Shown here: positions 8,504-18,762 of the stretch, piece by piece
Layout of the letters: every line of letters begins with the position of its first letter
How positions within the stretch are numbered: position 1 is the first letter of the stretch
Assembly (NCBI GenBank): GCA_022496185.1
Contig: WTXG01000368.1
Coordinates: forward strand, 1 to 29,795
Reading direction: 5' to 3'
Source of the DNA: Multifurca ochricompacta
Lineage: Eukaryota; Basidiomycota; Agaricomycetes; Russulales; Russulaceae
DNA: 29,795 bases
Made by a program: the position numbers and the translations under genes
The notes under the pieces: generated by a model
Databases searched by the model: none
The model's input: only the letters and a program-made list of their open reading frames with translations
What the model was told of the DNA's origin: nothing

Positions 8504-11124
8504 GTACTGGGGAATTTGCTTGGGGTCTGAGTCGTCCTTTTAACTATCCTTGGGCGCTTCTGGATGTCGGGCATGGAACTCCAAGATAAGGACTGGGGCA
8601 AAGATATTCCTGGCGGGCTCCCATGAGTTGTCAGAGTCTGGGAATCCTTTCCACTTGACTAGGTAATGCAGCTTGTGCCCTCAGCCTTTGCGTGAGGAGT
8701 CTAGAACTTGCTCCACTTCCCATTCTGCTTCTCCATCAATTAATTCAGGGGGAGGTCTTGGGAAGTTTTCCCCATGCAGAGATGTCTCTTTGTAAGGTGT
8801 CAGAAGTCTAGCGTGGAAGACTGGATGAATTCTCCATGTGGGAGGAAGCTTGAGTTCATATGACACATCTGACAGCTTCCTTGTTATCATGAAAGGCCTG
8901 TGATGTCGGGGAGCTAATTTGGCAGTGGGGTGTGACATGTGGATGTTCTTCCCTTCCAGCCAGACAAGGTCATTGGTCTGATAAGGTGTGAACTTTGACA
9001 GCCTTTCAGACAGGGTCCTTTGCACCTTTAGCTGGTTCTCATTGGCCGATTTCCTGATCTCTTCCCATTGGCTGATACGCTGCACAGCCGATGGGACGTT
9101 CGTGGGTTTCTTGGTCCAGTTGGTCCGTGGTGTCCATCCCATGATAAGTGAGAATGGAGGGGTTTTAGTAGTCCCGTTGGGCCATGAGTTGTGTGCAAAC
9201 TCTGCCGTTGCCAACCAATCAGTCCAATCATCCTGCTGTCCGTTGCACCAGAACTGAAGGTACTGTTCCAGCCATTGGTTCATTCTTTCTGATTGTCCAT
9301 CAGTTTGTGGATGGTAGGTGGTCGAAATATTTTGGGTGATGTCCAAGGTCTTACAGAGTGCCTTAGCAAATGCAGAGGTGAAACGTGGGTCACGGTCAGA
9401 GATGATCTTCTCTGGGAGGCTGTAGTGTCTGTAGACATGATCCAGGTAGAGTTTGGCTACTCCTTCTGCTGTGATGGACTCATTGCAGGGTATGAACAAT
9501 GCTGCTTTAGAACAGTTGTGGTCAGTGATGGTCAAGATAGAGTCAAAACCTCTGGAGATGGGAAGCTTGATGATGAAGTCCATCGCAATGGTCTGGAATG
9601 GTAGTGAGGCCGTAGGTGTGATCGGGAGCAGTGCTGGTGGGTGTGGGTGTGTGTTTACTTTATTGGCTTGGCAGTCCACACATCCTTTCACATAGTTCTC
9701 CACATCCTTCTTCATGTTTGGCCACCAGTAATCTTGTTTAGCCAAGGCATACGTGTTAGCAATGCCGGGGTGACCCGCAGAGGGAAGGTCATGGTGAAAA
9801 TGGATCACCCCCCTCTTAATGTTGTCGCCACCGGTGACAATGAGCCGATCCCCGTCCTTCCACCATAGGCCATCAATCTTCTTCAGATTATGTGCCTCTG
9901 CCCATGATTCACATAACTGTTGGTTCATGTTTTGTGATACCTGGGCCCATAAGTCCATGTCGTGGAGGCTCATGACAGCTGCTTTTGCGAAGACTTCTTC
10001 AGGGAGGACTGTGACATCATTGTTGTCCTCTCCTCCATTGTTCAAGTTGGGCCGTCGTGATAAGGCATCTGCACACGCATTGCAACTCCCTGCGATGTGT
10101 TTCAACACAAAGTTATATTCCTCTATTTCAAGGACTTCACAAGCGACCCGTTGACTAATCTTGTGGGGTTCCTTCCAATACAATAGGTTGGAGTGGTCAG
10201 TGTGGATAATGGTTTTATGGGGAGTCCCTGCTAGGTATGGTTGCCAATGTTGTAGTGCTTTTACAATGGCGAGCAGTTCTCTGTCCCAAATGTCATAATT
10301 TCGTTCTGCCGGTGAGAATGTCTCCGAATAGAAGGTGACTGGATGAAGCAATCCTGTCGCATCCCATTGGTTTAGTACTGCCCTGTTCGTGAAGTGCGAT
10401 GCATCAACTTTGAGTTCAAAGGGTTTTTCTAGGTCTGGTTGCAATAGGACCGGTTTGGAGCCCACAATGTTTCAGATCTGTTCAAAGGCTCATTGCTGCT
10501 TGTCTCCCCAGTGCCAAGGTATATCCTTCTTCAACAGCCTGTTCAACAGTTGGGCGATTCCTGAGAATCCTTGTACAAATCATCGGTAGAAGTTGCAGAA
10601 TCTGATGAAGGATTGCACATCTTTGACACACGTGGGTATGGGCCACTCCCAGATTCCTTGCACTTTTACTGGGTCCATCTGGACACATCCTCCTTCCAGG
10701 ATAACTCCCAGGTATTCTACGCTTCGTTGTTCAAACAAACATTTGGCCGGTTTGAGATATAGATCGTGTTCATGTAAAATATCCAACACCTGGTGAACCT
10801 GCTCTCGGTGATGGGCCAAATTGTCTGTTGTAGCCACGAGGATATTGTCCATGTATACTACCACTTTGCCTGTGAGAATGAGGTCGTGGAAAATGTGGTT
10901 CATCATAGATTGAAAGGTAGCGGGTGAGTTGGTAAGGCCAAAGAACATAACATTCAGCTCGAAGAGTCCCTGGTTGGTTTTAAACACTGCTTTACATTGA
11001 TCTCCTTCCTTAATCCTGATGTTGTTGTATCCCCACCGGACGTCCATTTTGGAAAAGAGGGACTTGTCCCGCATGGTATCAATGAGCTTGGAGATGAGGG
11101 GAAGAGGGTAAGCATTTTTTATGG

Positions 11125-11798
11125 TGTGGTGTCACAGCCAGGTATCTGCTGTGTCAGGTCGCATTTTCAAGACTCAAAAGCCCTCTGGATGCGGGGCACA
11201 TTCAAGATTCAAAGTCTAATGCAGAAGACCTAGTCTGGGTTCAAGTTTCAAGTGCCCACGACGTTGTGGGGGGGGTGCGTGCAGGAAACGAAGTCGAGAG
11301 TAGTGGCAATCGGCCCTACTAAAGCTACTAGGGAGAAGGCTCCTCAAGCTGCAACTTGGGGAGTTCAAGTGGATCGTTGTGAAGTCAAATATGCCTGTAT
11401 TAGATACAAGAGAACAGACTTAAGGTCTGTCTCTACAATCTAAGTAGTTTAAATACAGCTTTGAGAAGGCACATCAAAGAGGGCACATCAGAAGATCTAA
11501 ACTAAATAGAAGGTTCTAATAAGTATCCCTGGTAGTCATGGACTCCAGGGGTTATGCCCTGGAGTGAGATAGAATAGGATCAGAACTTAAAGGAGGGGTT
11601 GCGCCCTCAGCAAGGAAAATAAAATAAAGGAATAGGGAATAAAGATCAGAGCGTGTGCGACATACCTGTCACACCCGTGTCACAAGTCATTATGAGTGGT
11701 CACGTGAATTGAAAATGCGCAGCTCGTGTGTGACACAAGCAAACGTCACATTCTCGTCATGTACGATGTCACAAATCTTCGCAAACTGTCACATGTGG
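11125..11798 (-). mobile_element. Solo LTR (family 3, 664 bp) inside element B pol
   Basis: LTR 11130-11793 begins TGTCACAGCC and ends AAACTGTCACA, flanked by the duplicated pentamer TGTGG (11125-11129, 11794-11798). Removing it and one TGTGG rejoins the reverse transcriptase frame seen intact in element D. In antisense it resembles the element C LTR (GGGCGCAACCCCTC block; AAGTCTGTTCT seed within an inverted repeat), so it is minus-oriented and of a C-related family. No internal sequence remains: LTR-LTR recombination removed it. Confidence 0.93.
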
Positions 11799-12681
11799 GC
11801 ATTTATCCATTGGTAGTCCTGAACAGGTTGAAGTTTACCGTCTTTCTTTTTGATGAAGAAGAAAGGTGATGCATATGGTGATTTCGATGGATGAATGTAC
11901 CCCTTTGCAAGGTGCTCTTTGAGAAACGTCATGAGTGCTGCTTGCTCTTTCTGGGACAATGGATAAATTTTGCAGTCGAGGGCAGATGGGGTATCAGGTG
12001 TGAACTCAATGGCATGGTCCCAAGGTCGCTCGGGCGGGAAGCATTGTGACTCCTCTTCAGAGAATACCTTCCAGTGTCGGTGATAAACTTCTGGTACCAC
12101 CTCCTCAAAGGTCTTCTCTGTATGTCCTTCTACTGCCTCTTGGGCAAGTTCTGATGCTTTTGTGGCATAACAGTGACCCAGGTCCTCTTCCTCTGCTTTC
12201 TGTACTCTCGCATGTCAGATGGCATAATCGTACCCTAACGACATAATGAGAACAGGGTAGAATTCCTTATCCATGGTTGCGTCGCTCCAATTGATCTTTG
12301 GTTCGAATGCAGCCAACCATGGATACCCTAGGATTAGATCTTCATTTCCTAGATTGGTGATGAGGAATCAAATCACTTTTGTTCTTTCTCCCACTTGGAC
12401 ATTAAGGTTGATGTAGTGGGTAATCCTTCCAGCTTTATTGGCCGTTCCATCTATATTCCAAATGTTCTTTTCTTGGGGGAGTTCCAGCATCCCCAAGCCA
12501 ATGGTTCTTGCCATTCATGGGCTGATGAAGTTATCGGTGGCCCCTGAGTCTATCAGGATGTCATGGTCGGCCGTCCTCTGTGTAGTCTCGAAATGTACTG
12601 GTATTTTCAGTGATTTGAAGTGACTAGTATACACAGAGGTTACATGTAATGCTTGTGCCCAGGCCGAAGGGGTAGAGCCAA

Positions 12682-14190
12682 TCAAAAATCCTTTTTGGCA
12701 AATACCTTTTCTACCAAAACGGCCCGTACTTCTTCACTTTCCTTCATCATATTTGCCCATATCTCTTGCACCTTTTCTTCTTTCATTGGCGTTTTCTTGT
12801 CGATGGTAGGTGGATTGTTACGGACAGGTGCAACTGTTGCTTCCACCACTCATGCCCCTTTCTTCGGGCATTCCCTCAACATATGGCCCAGCACTCTGCA
12901 GCAAAAGCATCTTCCTTCCTTCATCAACGTTTGCCTTTTGTCTTCCGTAAGCGCAACCCGTGCCCTGGTTCTGTCAGCCAAGGTGTCCATTGCGTTTGGA
13001 TCCCTCTGGGAGGCGTGAGTGGGCTTGACCCCGAAGGCAGCCTTCCACTGGTCACGGGTCTTCCCTTTCTTAGTGTCGACTCTGAAGCGTGTCTGGAAGT
13101 CAAGGTAATCCTGCTGCTGTTGTCGAGCAGCATCGACCCATCCATCCCAGTCTCCAGGGTGATGGAACTGGATAATGTTTTTGACCAGTGGGTTGGGCAA
13201 TCCTTGTGAGAAGAGGTCCAGTGTTGCCTCCTCATCCGTGTCATACCCAGCTCTATTAGCCAGGCTTCTGAATTTTGCCACATAGGCATCCAATTCCCCC
13301 TTTTCCATCTTGAGGGACTTTAACTCTTGGGCAGCCTTCTGCTTGGCCTGTCCATCCGTGAATGCATCTTTGAATCTCTGGGCAACAGTTTCCCAGAGAA
13401 CTTCACTAGTGGTGCGATGACCACTTTCAACTTGTTCGTTCAGCCACTCCAGCTGTTCCATTGTCCAGTCATCTACTGCGTCCCCTTGTATCAGAGACAA
13501 GAACAGGTTGGCATGTTGGAAAGGGTTAATGATCTGGGGAACATCATGGTTGAAGTTTTTGAACGTCGTAAACTCCAACATGAACTTCTTGCTCTGGGAG
13601 CAATCCCTGGTGAATGTCTGGGGTAATACACCTGACAGTCATCCAGAGGGTGGGGGTATGTTTGGCGGCATTATGACTGGTGGGGGCAGCAGAGGCAGAG
13701 GGGCTGGGTCTGGGAGCTGGGCGGCAATAGTGGACATCTTTTGTTTAGACAGGGTAATGGTACTGGTGGATATCTGAGGAGTTGTCAAAGCAGGGGCTCT
13801 GATCGTGACAACTGCTGGTGCAACTGGGGTTGTAGTTGATGCTAATACCAGTGCTTCTTCACTATGTTCTTCTACGTACTCCTCTGGTTCAGAGTCCATG
13901 ACAATGGCCGGGGGATTTTCTCTCCATGGTCCTAATCCAAATTCAGGTGGGGCAGGTCCTGTAGTGACCCAAGAGTGTTGGCTTTCCAAATATCAGATAT
14001 GATACCAAACTCTCTTTTTGTCATCGTATTCTACTGGTTGGTATCTTCCATCGTGATAGACATAGTATCCAAACTCGGACTCAAAATCTTTCCAGGTGGC
14101 AGAGCCAAGTATCCATTGTGAAAGATTATTCTCTTCCCTTCGTTCAATGGGTTCTTCATGAAAGAGGGTCTGACTGCGGCTGGAAGCCAC
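12682..14190 (-). pseudogene. gag: Element B gag with CCHC zinc knuckle
   Basis: About 500 codons in one frame. The N-terminal block (14190-13640) has FGYYVYHD and a Pro-rich linker. The capsid (retrotrans_gag) domain lies at about 13580-13200 with LFLSLIQGDAVDDWT, WETVAQRFKDAF, LDAYVAKFRSLA and LFSQGLPNPLV. The zinc knuckle GRCFCCRVLGHMLREC is near 12880, a CX2CX4HX4C motif. In-frame TGA codons are at 13993-13995, 13639-13641 and 12850-12852. At 13639 element A retains CGA (Arg), and at 13993 element A has CAA, so both fit decay of an ancestral CGA. The true gag stop is TGA 12682-12684 in GGATTTTTGA, where pol begins in the -1 frame. The first codon is GTG, so the initiator is uncertain. Confidence 0.88.
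12684..12691 (-). promoter_or_regulatory. Candidate -1 frameshift site between gag and pol (element B)
   Basis: GGATTTTT on the coding strand ends gag as GAT TTT TGA, while pol continues in the -1 frame. The same octamer occurs at the gag end in C (18744-18751) and D (29288-29295). Slippage of the TTT codon by one base within the T run would join the frames. It is not a perfect X XXY YYZ heptamer. Confidence 0.5.
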
Positions 14191-14196
14191 AATGAG

Positions 14197-14207
14197 AGAC
14201 TTGACTT
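14197..14207 (-). promoter_or_regulatory. Element B self-priming primer-binding site
   Basis: Coding strand AAGTCAAGTCT, two bases inside the 5' LTR, is the exact reverse complement of AGACTTGACTT in the LTR (plus 14432-14442), which starts 34 nt downstream of TATATAA (14476-14470). Relative to element A, two positions changed in both partners, keeping the pairing. Confidence 0.78.
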
Positions 14208-14209
14208 GA

Positions 14210-14794
14210 TGTTATGCCTGGTGCGGGACGTTCCACACAACTTGTGTGACAGCATGATTCATGGGTTCAGGTAAGAAACCAATAAGGCTTCTTGGAGTTC
14301 AAGTGGGATGAGTCAAAGTCAAAGGGGTGCTCCCTAAGACGATGTTGAACAGAAGAGTGCCAAAAGCACTTGAGACAACTGAGTCAGAGATCCAAAGGGA
14401 TGTCCAGAAGACAGGCACCAATGTATTCAATAAGTCAAGTCTGAGGTCTACAGGGTAGTTACAGCGGACTTATATACATAACTCAGTGGGCATCTATGAG
14501 ATAAGGATACGGAGTCAAGTGGGCCCGAATATGTGAAAGCGGACGGCGTAAAGTCGAGCTTCTGATAGGGTATTAAGTAAATGTCCGGTCGTAAAGATAA
14601 GGGATAAGAAGATAAGAAGTCAAACATAGGTAAACGTCGCATCAATAGGTACAAAGTGGATCACGGGGATGGACGTAAAGCATGTGATGGATCCCATGAT
14701 GGGGACGTGATTGAGAAGTGCAAAGTGGGCAGCAAGGAGGGGTTGTCATTGGGGAGCAAGAAGAAAACAGGGACGGACAGCAGGGATTGTAACA
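14210..14794 (-). repeat. 5' LTR of element B (585 bp)
   Basis: TG...CA ends on the plus strand (TGTTATGCCTGG to GATTGTAACA). It carries the element's promoter on the minus strand: TATATAA at 14476-14470 and the predicted transcript start near 14442. Diverged from the 3' copy by scattered transitions. Confidence 0.92.
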
Positions 14795-14925
14795 GGTTAG
14801 GCTAAAAGACAAGTAGTACTTCAGAGGTTAGAAGAACTCTGTACAACTATACTACTGACCTAAAAGACAAGTAGTCTACACAAGATGGTTAGTCAAAGGT
14901 AAAAGAAGAGTATAATAAAGGGAAC
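14795..14925. other. 131-bp spacer between elements B and D
   Basis: No gene. It contains two copies of CTAAAAGACAAGTAGT about 50 bp apart. It could be residual host DNA or a remnant of an older repeat. Confidence 0.5.
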
Positions 14926-15503
14926 TGTTACGTCTGGTGCAGGATGTTCTACATGACTTGTGTGACAGCATATTGTTTGTAATCAGACAAGAAACCAATA
15001 AGGCTCCTTGGAGTGAAGTAGGATGAGTCAAAGTCAAAGGGGCTGTTCCCTAAGACAATGTTGAGCAGAGAGGTGTCAGAAACACCAAGACAGATGAGCC
15101 AAAGGTTCAAAGGGAATGTCCAGAAGACAAGCACCGATGTATTCAATAAGTTGAGTCTGAGGTCTACAAGGTAGTTACAGTGGACTTATATATGTAATCG
15201 AATGAGCATCTAAAGATAAGATAATGTAGAGTCATGTGGGCCCAAATATATGAAAGTGGAGGGTGTAGAGCCAAGCTTCTGATAGGGAACTAAGTAAGTG
15301 TCCAGTCATAATGATAAGGAGATAAGAGAACAATCATAGACAAAGCAGTATAAACAAAGACAAAGGCAGTCATGGGGAAGGGAGCAAGGCACGTGATGGG
15401 TCCCAGGAAGGAGACATAATCAAGAAGTGTAGTGTAGGGGGAAGGGCAGGGTCATCATTGGGGAGAGTGAAGAAAAGTGGGTTGCTAGGCAAGGGTCATA
15501 ACA
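14926..15503 (-). repeat. 3' LTR of element D (578 bp)
   Basis: TG...CA ends (TGTTACGTCTGG to GGTCATAACA). Family 1, nearest in sequence to the LTRs of A and B, with several small indels. It keeps the TATA box and a minus-strand AGACTCAACTT seed (plus near 15148-15158) like element A. The coding-strand polypurine tract GAAGAGGGGGTGA abuts it at 15504-15516. Confidence 0.9.
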
Positions 15504-16692
15504 TCACCCCCTCTTCTGGTTCTAGCAGACCTGGCTAGAAACAACTTGTACCATCATCATCCTGCACCAGGTCCAGATAGTCGTCAGCTACATTACAATC
15601 ATCCAAGGTGTAATTTTCTTTGTCTGAATCCTGGGGACATCTATGAGCACGGAGAAACCCATAAGGGCCACACTGTCCACACGAATAGCAGAGGTCATGG
15701 ATAGGGCAATCCAGCTTGCAATGCCCTGAGTTGTGGCGAAGACACTTGCCACACCACCCAGAGGGGTTGATAATCATCGGAGTGACGCCAACGCGACAGA
15801 AGATGCAGAACCGGCTCCAGTGCAGATTGCTGCGACAATGACAGCACCACTTGTGGTTGAGGGGACAGTTCCAACTAATGTGGTACTTACTGTCGCACTG
15901 CCAACATGTTTCCCCATGAGGGTTCTCATGCATACGTGGCATTTTGAATTGGTTTGGCAGCAACATTGGAGTGGCTCCCAATGATCGTGGGGGGAGGGGT
16001 CATGCATATGTGTCAGCATACCTTTCGGCTATGGTCTGGTACACATCCCCTTTCTCCAACCTCTTCCTGATCTCCACCAGTTCCTGTTCCACCTGGAACA
16101 TCCTGCTAGTCAGCCTCATCATCATCTTTGCATGTTCTTTATATTGTTTATTGAGTGTCGTATGCAGCGTCAGATTCTTCTGCAGTCTCATCACCTCAGC
16201 TTTAAGACGCGGAAAACACATGTCGTTGAGCACTTCATCTATTGCGAAGGCTCGGGAATCGTCAGTGGCTAAATGTCCAAGCTGTTTGTCACTCATTGTG
16301 TGGTGGAGACAACCTGTATATGTCTCTTCCAGGTAGACTGGGGCTCCGTAAACTGGACCGTTCTTCTTCATGCAACCTGCCACATCCATCCCTCCATTGG
16401 TGTAGAAGATATACTTGGCAATGGCAACCGTCCTGTCTGCCATAGTAATCTCGAGGGGGAAGTACATGGATGAGTTGGGGTTATTGGTGAAAAATGGAAA
16501 CTCCAGGACTTCGTCATCCAACTCCATCCCCAAGAGGTCATTCAGGTGAGGCTCTTCACAGTGGTCAAAGTCATCGTTGGGGTTGGGGGACTGGTTTTTG
16601 ACTTGTGCTTTGGCAGCTTCGTAATCAATGGGGGAGGAGGGACATGTAGAAGTGTGACAGACAAAGGGGCCTTGTTTCAGTTAGACAGCGGA

Positions 16693-17305
16693 TGTGACGG
16701 TTTTGTCTGTTGGTGTTAGGGTCATGTGTACCATGTGCTTTTCTTTCTCTTTTGTCTTACATTTACTATATCACGCAGATACACACATGACTTGCTTATG
16801 AAGGACTTATTACTTACATGCTGACTGACTTGCTTACTGATCTTACTTAGTGGCTTACTGATCAACATCCAGAGGGCGCAACCCCTCTCCTTTCTTTATC
16901 CTTCTGGGGTATTCTACTGTACAACCATTAGACTACCTAGTGAACGCTCTAGTAACTACCAGAACCAACCTTCATAGCATAGAACATGTATATAAACCCC
17001 TAGTAGATCAGAGTAAGACTCTAAGTCTGTTCTTCTGTAGCAATACAGGTGTACTGGGACTCACATTACTTGACTGAGAACACCTTCCACTTGAAACCTT
17101 TAAGCCGCGCCTTGAAGGAACTTCGACCCCTTGAAACTTGCAGCAGGACTTAGTGTCACTGCTCGACTTTGTCTCGCGCGTGTGCCCCCTTTGATCGGCA
17201 CAACTTGACCTAGTTTGGAACCTTGACTTGGTAAGAGGCTCTTGTAGCCTTGACAGACAACCTCAAACCCCGAACTTCGACACAGCACCACACCTTGCTG
17301 TGACA
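16693..17305 (+). repeat. 5' LTR of element C (613 bp)
   Basis: TGTGACGG to TGCTGTGACA. A TATA box (TATATAAA, 16989-16996) lies 34 nt before AAGTCTGTTCTT (17023), the predicted transcript start. Fourteen CpG dinucleotides are intact here and in the 3' copy. Confidence 0.96.
16989..17034 (+). promoter_or_regulatory. Element C promoter: TATA box and predicted transcript start
   Basis: TATATAAA at 16989-16996 and the self-primer seed AAGTCTGTTCTT at 17023-17034. The 34-nt spacing equals that in elements A and B and in the family-2 LTR. Confidence 0.65.
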
Positions 17306-17306
17306 T

Positions 17307-17318
17307 AAGAACAGACTT
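17307..17318 (+). promoter_or_regulatory. Element C self-priming primer-binding site
   Basis: AAGAACAGACTT, one base after the 5' LTR, is a perfect 12-base reverse complement of 17023-17034. No match to the 3' end of a common initiator tRNA was noticed, so folding back of the mRNA 5' end is the better explanation. Confidence 0.78.
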
Positions 17319-17598
17319 TCCAGAACTAAACAAAAAGAACTTACCAGAACTGCAAGGCGACGACGACGCATCCCTTGCCCAACACCCGATCGCGACGTCT
17401 TCAACACGCGAGCCCAGAACCCCACCATCCGAATGAACGTCCTTCGACGAGACATCTCCACGACGATACCTGTCGACTGAAGAATCAGAACCCAGAGAAA
17501 GAGGAGACTTACCCTTTGACCTTCACAACCGATTTGCATTACTTGCCGCAACTGACGACACCATCGATATAGAAACTAGAACCACCACTCCACAGACA

Positions 17599-18762
17599 AT
17601 GGCAGCAAGGCCAAACACTAGACAGGCACGACGGGCCGCGGAGGAGGACGTTGTCGAATCGCACCTCAGTAGACCTGAACGAAGTCCCGAAGGAAGAACC
17701 GCTACGACCACCCGAGCCACGGGGAGAAACCCAGACAAACCACCATTAGGCCCTCCTGCTTTAGGAACAGGGACAGGAAGTCAAGGTGGTGGAACCATGA
17801 CGGGAGTACCACCACCCTTCTTTGAAGGAAATCGCGACACGGCCATGGATTGGTTGGCCAAACTCGAGTTATTCTTCAGCTTGAATGAAACCGTGGCCAC
17901 AGTCCAGAACGAAAGAACCAGAGTGGCCTACACCTTGGGATTGATACGAGGACCCAGGGTAGACCGATGGGTAGTGGACCAAATCAAGTGGCTGACCGAC
18001 ATCAAAGAAGGGAACATTCAAGTCCCATACATTTGGGCCGGATTCAAACAAATCTTCCGAGAAGCATGGGCCGACGTAGCGGCAGGACAAAAGGCACTAC
18101 GCGCACTAGACCAATTACAAATGCGCGATGCTAATATTGATGACTATATCGCCGAATTTCGCATGCTGGCCACAAGGGCAGAACTTCACATCGATGATCT
18201 GGCCGCTCAGCAGTACTTTCACTGAGGCCTCCCCACGCGCCTCATTCAAACAATGTTATTATTTGATCAGCCCAAAACCTTTGATGAAGCAGCAGCATCT
18301 GCTCGGAAACATCACGCTAATTGGTTATACAGTAAAGATGCCCTTGGCATGAGACCCACAACCAATACACCACCGCGTGGCAATAAATTCACATTCTATC
18401 GACGTTGTGATCACGAAGCCCCCAGTACAGACATTATAAAAAAAGCCACGACAATTGAAGAGAAGGAACAGTACAAAAAGGAAGGGCGATGTTTCGAATG
18501 CGGCAGACAAGGACATTTAGTCCGGGATTGCCCGAATAAAAAACCACGTGGAAACACCCCTACACCGGCACGCGCTGCCACGATCACCGAAGCACCCATG
18601 ACTGCGACTGTACCCGCAAAAACGCCTGACTCTACCGACGCGTCAATCACCCCTGCAATGGATCTCGACGCGCTTGCCATGGCCCTTAGAACTATGACAG
18701 ACGAACAACGCCAAAAACTCCAGGAGAAATTTAGTGGTGACGAGGATTTTTACATCGCTTGA
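17599..18762 (+). CDS. gag: Element C gag (one in-frame TGA)
   Basis: 387 codons from ATG 17599. It forms the retrotransposon capsid. The capsid domain lies at about residues 70-215 (PPPFFEGNRDTAMDWLAKLE, FKQIFREAW, LRALDQLQM, IDDYIAEFRMLATRAE). After the TGA at 18223-18225 the same frame continues (GLPTRLIQ, FDEAAASARKH), aligning with the element B Gag where the stop position is Gln, in line with an ancestral CGA. The zinc knuckle GRCFECGRQGHLVRDC (CX2CX4HX4C) is at about residues 297-312, followed by an Ala/Pro/Thr-rich tail. It ends at TGA 18760-18762; pol is in the -1 frame and overlaps. The long leader (17319-17598) is non-coding. Confidence 0.88.
18744..18751 (+). promoter_or_regulatory. 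Candidate -1 frameshift site between gag and pol (element C)
   Basis: GGATTTTT, nine bases before the gag stop, shared with B and D at the same junction. Gag reads GAT TTT TAC; pol runs in the -1 frame. Confidence 0.45.

Larger units (their letters stand above)
8540..12691 (-). pseudogene. pol: Element B pol: PR-RT-RNase H-integrase-chromodomain
   Basis: Polyprotein frame lying -1 relative to gag. Protease: LIDSGATDNF near 12550. Reverse transcriptase: [19 protein letters not shown] (11850), then, after the solo [12 protein letters not shown] and YMDN (10850; usual YMDD). RNase H: KVDASHF, WDRELLAI, HTDHSN, CADALSRR. Integrase: HH-CC zinc finger (GHPGIANTY to CVDCQANK), MDFIIKLP, ISDRDPRF, TDGQSERMN, all catalytic acids present. 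Chromodomain: YLVKWKGFPDSDNSWEP (8650). Stops are TGA at R-type positions, including FYR*F (10580), two near 10473 and 10491, ISP* near 12520 and KG*G at 8681. The longest open segment is 10465-8681. The 11130-11793 insertion plus its duplication adds 669 nt, a multiple of three. Not functional as one protein. Confidence 0.9.
6649..14794 (-). mobile_element. Element B: full-length decayed Ty3/gypsy chromovirus
   Basis: An 8.1-kb minus-strand element including a 664-bp solo LTR inside it. Order on its coding strand: 5' LTR (14210-14794), self-priming PBS, gag, pol with protease, reverse transcriptase, RNase H, integrase and chromodomain, a third ORF with zinc knuckles, polypurine tract, 3' LTR (6649-7233). 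Both LTRs are 585 bp. The flanking pentamers (CAAAG left, GGTTA right) do not match, so no target duplication is visible. Several in-frame TGA codons make it non-autonomous. Confidence 0.93.

Noticed and set aside
14190..14209. tRNA-primed PBS next to the LTR of element B
   Set aside because: No match to common tRNA 3' ends was noticed, while the bases pair perfectly with the element's own LTR.
17100..17333. ORFs duplicated at 17100-17333 and 23752-23979
   Set aside because: Antisense frames within the two identical LTRs of element C.
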